Shown: piece by piece, positions 7,635 through 15,561 of the stretch
Layout of the letters: each line of letters starts with the position of its first letter
Position numbering within the stretch: position 1 is the stretch's first letter
NCBI GenBank assembly: GCA_913061345.1
Contig: CAJXTZ010000055.1
Location: 1 to 15,561, forward strand
DNA length: 15,561 nt
Direction: 5' to 3'
Source of the DNA: an uncultured Erythrobacter sp.
GTDB taxonomy: Bacteria > Pseudomonadota > Alphaproteobacteria > Sphingomonadales > Sphingomonadaceae
Notes under the pieces: model-generated
Told to the model about the DNA's origin: nothing
Database searches by the model: none
What the model saw: only the letters and a program-made list of their open reading frames with translations
Position numbers and translations under genes: made by a program

Positions 7635-8564
7635 TCAAGCCGCATCGGCGAGATCGATGTCGGCCTCGCTTTCGTAGGATTGGTGACCACCCAGTTCGAG
7701 CAGCAGGCTGGCCGCTTCCTCGGCCTTGGCGGCCGCGGTGAGGATCGCGCGCTCGTCCGATTTGAGGATCTTGAGCCAGGACGCGATGTAGCTGGCGTGA
7801 TGGTCGAGATGGGTGACTGGAAGGCCCAGTTCTGCCCCCAGAATGGCTGAGGACAGTTCGGCGATCAGTTCTTCGGCAGCATAGGCGTCGCTGCCGAAGC
7901 GGTTCTTGAGATCGCGGCCGAGCCGCGAGGAATGCCCCGTCCAGTGCGACAGCTCGTGCGCGAGCGTCGCGTAGTAGTGGTCGTAGGCTTCGAAAAGTTC
8001 GGCTGGCGGCATGGTGACCCGGTCGCGCAGCGGTTCGTAATAGGCCTGCGCGCCATGGTGGCGCAGGTCTGCGCCAATATGGGCAAAGAAAGCATCGAGC
8101 CGCTCTTCACGTCCTTCGGGCTCAAGCGCGGCAACCACCGGCTTGGGATGATAGAACTCGGGGAGGCCGTCGCACTGGTCGGCGTTGAATACGGCATAGG
8201 CCTTGAGCACGCGCCGGTTTTCGGTGTCAGCTTCGCCATCGGCGTTCTCCACCTTCTTGGTGTAGCTCTTATAGAAGATCGCGATGGTCGATTTCTCGCC
8301 CTTGCGGACCTGTCCGCCCAACGCCTGGCACTGGCGATAGGTCATCCAGTAGGGCGAGGCGTAGCCGCAGCCATCGGCCACCATCCAAAGCCAGAAGGTG
8401 TTCATGCCGCGATACGGCGTCCCGCAGGAGCGCAAGGGCCGCGAGACTGGTACACCGCGCCACGGCTTGACCCAGGGCTTGGTGCCTTGCTCGAGCTTTG
8501 CGATGATAGCGGCAGTGATGCGCTGAGCTGGCGAAGTCGATGCAGCGCGGCGATACTTGGTCAT
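7635..8564 (-). CDS. ardC: ArdC-family antirestriction protein (ssDNA-binding, Zn metalloprotease-like)
   Basis: 309 aa, the usual ArdC length. The N-terminal ArdC_N (DUF1738) domain occupies about residues 10-135 (ITAAIIAKLEQGTKPWVKPW; GTPYRGMNTFWLW; YWMTYRQCQALGGQVRKGEK). The C-terminal SprT-like/polyvalent metallopeptidase domain has the zinc motif HELSH (H203, E204, H207) and the expected acidic third-ligand region AAEELIAELSSA (E231/E232/E236). ArdC of plasmid pSa binds single-stranded DNA and protects incoming DNA from restriction in the recipient, so this marks the region as plasmid- or ICE-derived. The ATG at 8564 has CAGGAGAC 5 bases upstream, in a hairpin leader. First gene of a minus-strand cassette, divergent from czc cluster 2. 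All catalytic motifs look intact. Confidence 0.93.
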   Translation of the reverse strand: MTKYRRAASTSPAQRITAAIIAKLEQGTKPWVKPWRGVPVSRPLRSCGTPYRGMNTFWLWMVADGCGYASPYWMTYRQCQALGGQVRKGEKSTIAIFYKSYTKKVENADGEADTENRRVLKAYAVFNADQCDGLPEFYHPKPVVAALEPEGREERLDAFFAHIGADLRHHGAQAYYEPLRDRVTMPPAELFEAYDHYYATLAHELSHWTGHSSRLGRDLKNRFGSDAYAAEELIAELSSAILGAELGLPVTHLDHHASYIASWLKILKSDERAILTAAAKAEEAASLLLELGGHQSYESEADIDLADAA

Positions 8565-8607
8565 AGGAGGTCTCCTGATCGCCGGGACGGAAATGCCCCG
8601 GCTCAGG
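8565..8607 (-). promoter_or_regulatory. ArdC leader hairpin that pairs part of the ribosome-binding site
   Basis: Bases 8574-8578 pair with 8603-8607 (CCTGA / TCAGG) and 8581-8586 pair with 8597-8602 (GCCGGG / CCCGGC), separated by a two-base bulge, with a 10-base loop. In the mRNA the paired TCAGG overlaps the CAGGAGAC ribosome-binding site (8577-8570). The site is also followed by CTCCT, so AGGAG-AC-CTCCT is itself a small dyad. Bases 8570-8588 match the DUF2493 leader at 18 of 19 positions. Translational control is inferred. Confidence 0.5.
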
Positions 8608-8759
8608 AAGAGCAAAGCTGCCTCTCCTCTCTCCCTCCTGCGCGTCGCCTTTATAGGTGCCGGGTCTTCCGTCGGACACGGGGTTGCAGGGCAAGCAATC
8701 GCACAAAGACCGATCCCCGCGGCTTGCGCATTCGCTTGCGATCGGCTAACCGCCCGCCG
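8608..8759. other. Divergent intergenic region between ardC and czc cluster 2
   Basis: This must hold the promoters of both ardC (minus) and cluster 2 (plus). TATAAA on the minus strand (about 8654-8649) is a possible -10 for ardC but lacks a good -35. Near the plus-strand start, 8710-8715 and 8740-8745 form CCGATC / GATCGG, enclosing two copies of GCTTGCG (8722-8728 and 8734-8740). No strong Shine-Dalgarno sequence precedes the ATG at 8760. No gene seen. Confidence 0.4.
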
Positions 8760-9113
8760 ATGCGCCAGCTCCATTTCCTTTTTCTGTTGGCATTGCTTCT
8801 GGTCTCGCATGGCGGGCTTCCGGGAGCAGTTCCGCATCTGGAAGCGGCGCACGCGCATGAGGCGGCAAGTGCGCAACATGCGCATGAACACAAATCGATC
8901 GAGTTGGTCGAAGTTCAGGCAGATACCGCTTCGCATGCATCGGAAGAACTGGTTCTGCACGCTGCATCGCACTTGCATAGTTCGATTGCGATTCCTGATC
9001 AGGCCGCCTTCGCTGCCAATGGACCTTCGGCCCCAGCACTTCTGCGCCCGGGCGAAGCACCTCCGCTTGTCGGCTTTTCAGCGGCTCCGCTAACCCAGCC
9101 ACCGTCAGCCTGA
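8760..9113 (+). CDS. Small His-rich secreted protein heading czc cluster 2 (CzcI-like position)
   Basis: 117 aa. Signal peptide about residues 1-23 (MRQLHFLFLLALLLVSHGG). The mature N-terminus is His-rich: HLEAAHAHEAASAQHAHEH, with H26, H31, H33, H40, H42 and H44, then H59, H67, H71 and H73. The C-terminal third is Pro/Ala-rich (RPGEAPPLVGF ... QPPSA). No named domain is recognised. It is in the same place relative to czcC as the small protein of cluster 1, although the two share little sequence apart from layout. Likely a periplasmic metal chelator or modulator of the efflux system, by inference. The ATG at 8760 gives the full signal peptide but has a poor ribosome-binding site. The frame stays open upstream only because it is antisense to ardC. 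Confidence 0.75.
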   Translation: MRQLHFLFLLALLLVSHGGLPGAVPHLEAAHAHEAASAQHAHEHKSIELVEVQADTASHASEELVLHAASHLHSSIAIPDQAAFAANGPSAPALLRPGEAPPLVGFSAAPLTQPPSA

Positions 9114-9164
9114 TTTTCTGAATCCGGCCCGATCTACGGGCCGATATCCATTCGGAAGATCAGG
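9109..9164 (+). promoter_or_regulatory. Intercistronic hairpin and stop-codon/ribosome-site pairing before czcC2
   Basis: Bases 9125-9131 and 9137-9143 form a perfect 7-bp stem with a 5-base loop (CGGCCCG / CGGGCCG). Outside it CCTGAT (9109-9114), which contains the TGA stop of the small His-rich gene, can pair with ATCAGG (9159-9164), part of the czcC ribosome-binding site. A ribosome reaching that stop would open the pairing, which would couple czcC translation to the small gene. The pairing is seen; the coupling is inferred. Confidence 0.4.
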
Positions 9165-9175
9165 AGTAATTTATC

Positions 9176-10399
9176 ATGCACGTGTCCACGCGTGCCGCCT
9201 TTCTGGCGGCCACGTTGGTGTGGGCGACCTCGGCATCAGCCCAGACGTACACACTCGAAGAGGCCGTTCGAATTGCGGTCGCCAACTCACCGCAAGGCGA
9301 GGCGACCGCCGCTCGTCTTGATGGTTTCAACGCAGCCCGAAACGCTGCCGATACCAGCCCCGCGCCCACAATCGAGGGGACAGTTGAGAACATCGGAACC
9401 CCCGGCTTTTCGCAATGGCAAATCGACGGGACCTACAACCAGCGACTGGAGCGCGGCGGCAAGCGCGCGGCGCGTGTAGGCCTCGCGCAAGGTGATATCG
9501 CCGTTGCCGAAGCCGAGGCACTCGTTCGGCGTCTCGATCTCGCGAGCGAAGTCCAGGCGTTGTACGTGGAAGCGCAAGCCGCGGCCCTGTCGCTCGAACT
9601 TGCCAGGAGCAGGGTCGAGATCGCCGAAACCCTCGCCAATGAGGTGCAGCGCAGGGTCGACGAGGCGCGTGACCCGCTCTTCGCCGGAACGCGCGCTCGC
9701 ACGCAGTTGGCCGAAGCGCGAGTAGATCTTGGACTGGCGGAGCATGCCTATGCGGCAGCTCTTGCCCGCCTCGCACTTCTCACCGGTGGGGATCGGGCCA
9801 GCATCGGGATCGTGACCTCGGGTTTCCTAGATGCTCCAGAAGTTGCCGCCGACCCCGCCGACCTCACTCCGGTCGATCTTGCCGTCTTCCGGGCCCGGCG
9901 CAACAGGGCGGATGCAAACTACCGCCTGCAGGAGGCCAATTCGCGAACCGATCCCACTGTCTTCGCAGGCCCGCGGCTGTTCGGCAACGGCGACGTCGCC
10001 GTCATCGCGGGCTTTTCGCTCCCCTTGCCCAATCGCGCGCTCAACCGGGCCAACATTGATCGCGCCGCGGCCGAGCAGCGGCAGGTCGAGGCGGATCTCG
10101 CGGTCGAACGGTTCCAGCGTCGCCGGCAGATCGCTCTGGCCGCCGAGCGGGTAGAAGAGGCCCGCCATGAGGCCGAAGCGATTCAGGAGCAGGTGGTTCC
10201 CGGTGCCGAACAAACGCTCCGGGAAGTTCGTGCCGGCTACAATCGCGGAGGATTCACCTTCCTCGATGTCTCCGTTGCCCAGACCGCATTGCACGAGGCC
10301 AGAGTACGCTTCGTCGATGCTCTCGCCGAATATCATCAGGCCAAGGTCGACTACGACCGACTGACCGGCCGCTTCATCGAACTTGTTGGGGGATACTGA
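9176..10399 (+). CDS. czcC: CzcC-type outer-membrane efflux factor (TolC family), cluster 2
   Basis: Outer-membrane channel of the second tripartite metal pump, 407 aa. A type I signal peptide covers residues 1-22 (cleavage SASA|Q). Two outer-membrane-efflux repeats follow, with the early pattern YTLEEAVRIAVANSP and then long Ala/Arg/Glu helices, and LPLPNRALNRANIDRAAAE in the second repeat, equivalent to PLSFSNRNQGNIAAAEARL in cluster 1. The start at 9176 follows GATCAGGAG with a 9-base spacer. The gene lies 62 bases after the small His-rich gene and only 2 bases before czcB, so it belongs to the plus-strand operon. It differs clearly from the cluster 1 CzcC, so the two are not a recent duplication. 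Confidence 0.93.
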   Translation: MHVSTRAAFLAATLVWATSASAQTYTLEEAVRIAVANSPQGEATAARLDGFNAARNAADTSPAPTIEGTVENIGTPGFSQWQIDGTYNQRLERGGKRAARVGLAQGDIAVAEAEALVRRLDLASEVQALYVEAQAAALSLELARSRVEIAETLANEVQRRVDEARDPLFAGTRARTQLAEARVDLGLAEHAYAAALARLALLTGGDRASIGIVTSGFLDAPEVAADPADLTPVDLAVFRARRNRADANYRLQEANSRTDPTVFAGPRLFGNGDVAVIAGFSLPLPNRALNRANIDRAAAEQRQVEADLAVERFQRRRQIALAAERVEEARHEAEAIQEQVVPGAEQTLREVRAGYNRGGFTFLDVSVAQTALHEARVRFVDALAEYHQAKVDYDRLTGRFIELVGGY

Positions 10400-10401
10400 T
10401 C

Positions 10402-14816
<4,415 letters not shown>

Positions 14817-14827
14817 AGCCGGAGCGA

Positions 14828-14856
14828 CCGTCCGTAGGGCGCAATCCTGCGGACGG
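14828..14856 (+). promoter_or_regulatory. Intercistronic hairpin between czcA2 and the HupE/UreJ gene
   Basis: Bases 14828-14838 pair with 14846-14856: seven perfect GC-rich pairs (CCGTCCG / CGGACGG), one T-G wobble and three more pairs, with a 7-base loop. It begins 12 bases after the czcA stop. No T-run follows, so it may only attenuate or protect the upstream message, giving lower expression of the downstream gene. The function is inferred. Confidence 0.45.
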
Positions 14857-14881
14857 CAGACATCCGAGACCGGAGACTGAA

Positions 14882-15561
14882 ATGATATCCATAACGAAAC
14901 TTCAATCCAATACAGCATTCGTGCGCATCCTCGCGCTCATTGCTGTTCTGCTGATCTTCCTCGCTTCGGGTGCCGAAGCCTGGGCGCACAATGTTGCCGA
15001 GGGAGATAAAGGCTACATCCAGGAGAGCAACGGAATGCTGATCCTTCCGTTTATCTATCTCGGCGCGAAACACATGGTGACCGGATATGATCACCTGCTC
15101 TTCCTCTTTGGCGTTATTTTCTTCCTCTACCGGTTGAAGGACGTCGGTATCTACGTGACGCTGTTCGCGATCGGTCATTCGACCACCCTGCTTTTCGGTG
15201 TCCTGACCGGCATCACGGCCAATGCCTATCTGATCGATGCGATCATCGGCCTGTCGGTGGTCTACAAGGCTTTGGACAATCTCGGTGCCTTCCAACGATG
15301 GTTCGGGTTTCAGCCCAGCACCAAGGCAGCGACGCTGATCTTCGGATTCTTCCATGGTTTCGGCCTCGCCACGAAGATCATCGAATTCGACATCGCCGAA
15401 AATGGCCTCGTTCCGAACCTGATCGCCTTCAATGTCGGGGTGGAGATCGGGCAGTTGCTGGCGCTTGGCGCAATCCTGATCGTGATGGGCTTCTGGCGCA
15501 GAACTCAGAGCTTCATGCGTCACGCCTTCGCCGCCAACACTGTTCTCATGACCGCGGGCTT
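14882..15561 (+). CDS. HupE/UreJ-family membrane protein (3' end outside window)
   Basis: 226 codons are present and the frame is still open at the window end. Residues 1-35 look like a signal peptide or first helix ending AEAWA|H. Several hydrophobic helices follow, carrying the family motifs HMVTGYDHLLFLFGV (H64, D70, H71), AIGHSTTL (H99), FGFFHGFGLA (H158) and FNVGVEIGQL. HupE and UreJ are linked to nickel handling in hydrogenase and urease systems; this relative lies 65 bases after a metal efflux pump gene on the same strand, so a role in divalent metal transport or periplasmic metal handling is likely but unproven. The ATG at 14882 has GGAG 7-10 bases upstream. Cleavage would leave His36 at the mature N-terminus. 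Confidence 0.85.
   Translation, partial: MISITKLQSNTAFVRILALIAVLLIFLASGAEAWAHNVAEGDKGYIQESNGMLILPFIYLGAKHMVTGYDHLLFLFGVIFFLYRLKDVGIYVTLFAIGHSTTLLFGVLTGITANAYLIDAIIGLSVVYKALDNLGAFQRWFGFQPSTKAATLIFGFFHGFGLATKIIEFDIAENGLVPNLIAFNVGVEIGQLLALGAILIVMGFWRRTQSFMRHAFAANTVLMTAG

Noticed and set aside
8646..8656. TATAAA on the minus strand as a firm ardC promoter
   Set aside because: No acceptable -35 at 16-18 bases, so it is only mentioned as possible.
7932..8759. Plus-strand frame opposite ardC that runs in frame into the His-rich gene
   Set aside because: The minus strand encodes intact ArdC motifs. The plus-strand gene properly starts at 8760, where the signal peptide begins.

Overview
The window reads as accessory DNA from a GC-rich alphaproteobacterium. 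A sphingomonad or Erythrobacteraceae-type host is my best guess. The basis is GC-rich codon use, the style of the czc genes, and an ArdC / conserved-hypothetical / DUF2493 gene trio that I know from plasmids of that group. This is family knowledge, not a database result. I see no tRNA, rRNA, CRISPR array, transposase or integrase. Bases 1-45 are not biological: they are an Illumina Nextera index adapter left at the end of a contig, so native DNA starts at base 46.

Layout. (1) 46-5770, minus strand: heavy-metal efflux cluster 1, in the order small His/Cys-containing secreted protein, CzcC-like outer-membrane factor, CzcB-like adaptor, CzcA-like RND pump. The genes are tightly packed (4-base and 11-base overlaps), and the pump gene is cut off by the adapter. 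(2) 5771-6024: intergenic, with a terminator-like hairpin for the gene on its right and an AT-rich region with a dyad, probably the control region of cluster 1. (3) 6025-8564, minus strand: three-gene mobile-DNA cassette made of an ArdC antirestriction protein, a conserved hypothetical protein and a DUF2493 protein. It has unusual structured leaders. (4) 8565-8759: divergent intergenic region. (5) 8760 to the end, plus strand: heavy-metal efflux cluster 2, in the order small His-rich secreted protein, CzcC, lipoprotein CzcB, CzcA, then a HupE/UreJ-family membrane protein cut by the window end.

How it works together. Each czc cluster would build a tripartite pump spanning both membranes (RND antiporter, periplasmic adaptor, outer-membrane channel) that expels divalent metal cations. 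Both pumps carry the CzcA-type acidic motif rather than the CusA type, so Zn/Co/Cd/Ni are more likely substrates than Cu/Ag. The small secreted His-rich proteins are probable periplasmic metal binders or modulators. No metal-responsive regulator is encoded in the window.

The most unusual part is non-coding. All three cassette genes start from the same CAGGAGAC-N5-ATG box. Two of them share a 19-base leader, and both leaders can fold so that the ribosome-binding site is paired. The 219-base gap before the DUF2493 gene holds a nested palindrome of about 174 nt that competes with that hairpin, so it looks like a two-state RNA or single-stranded-DNA element.
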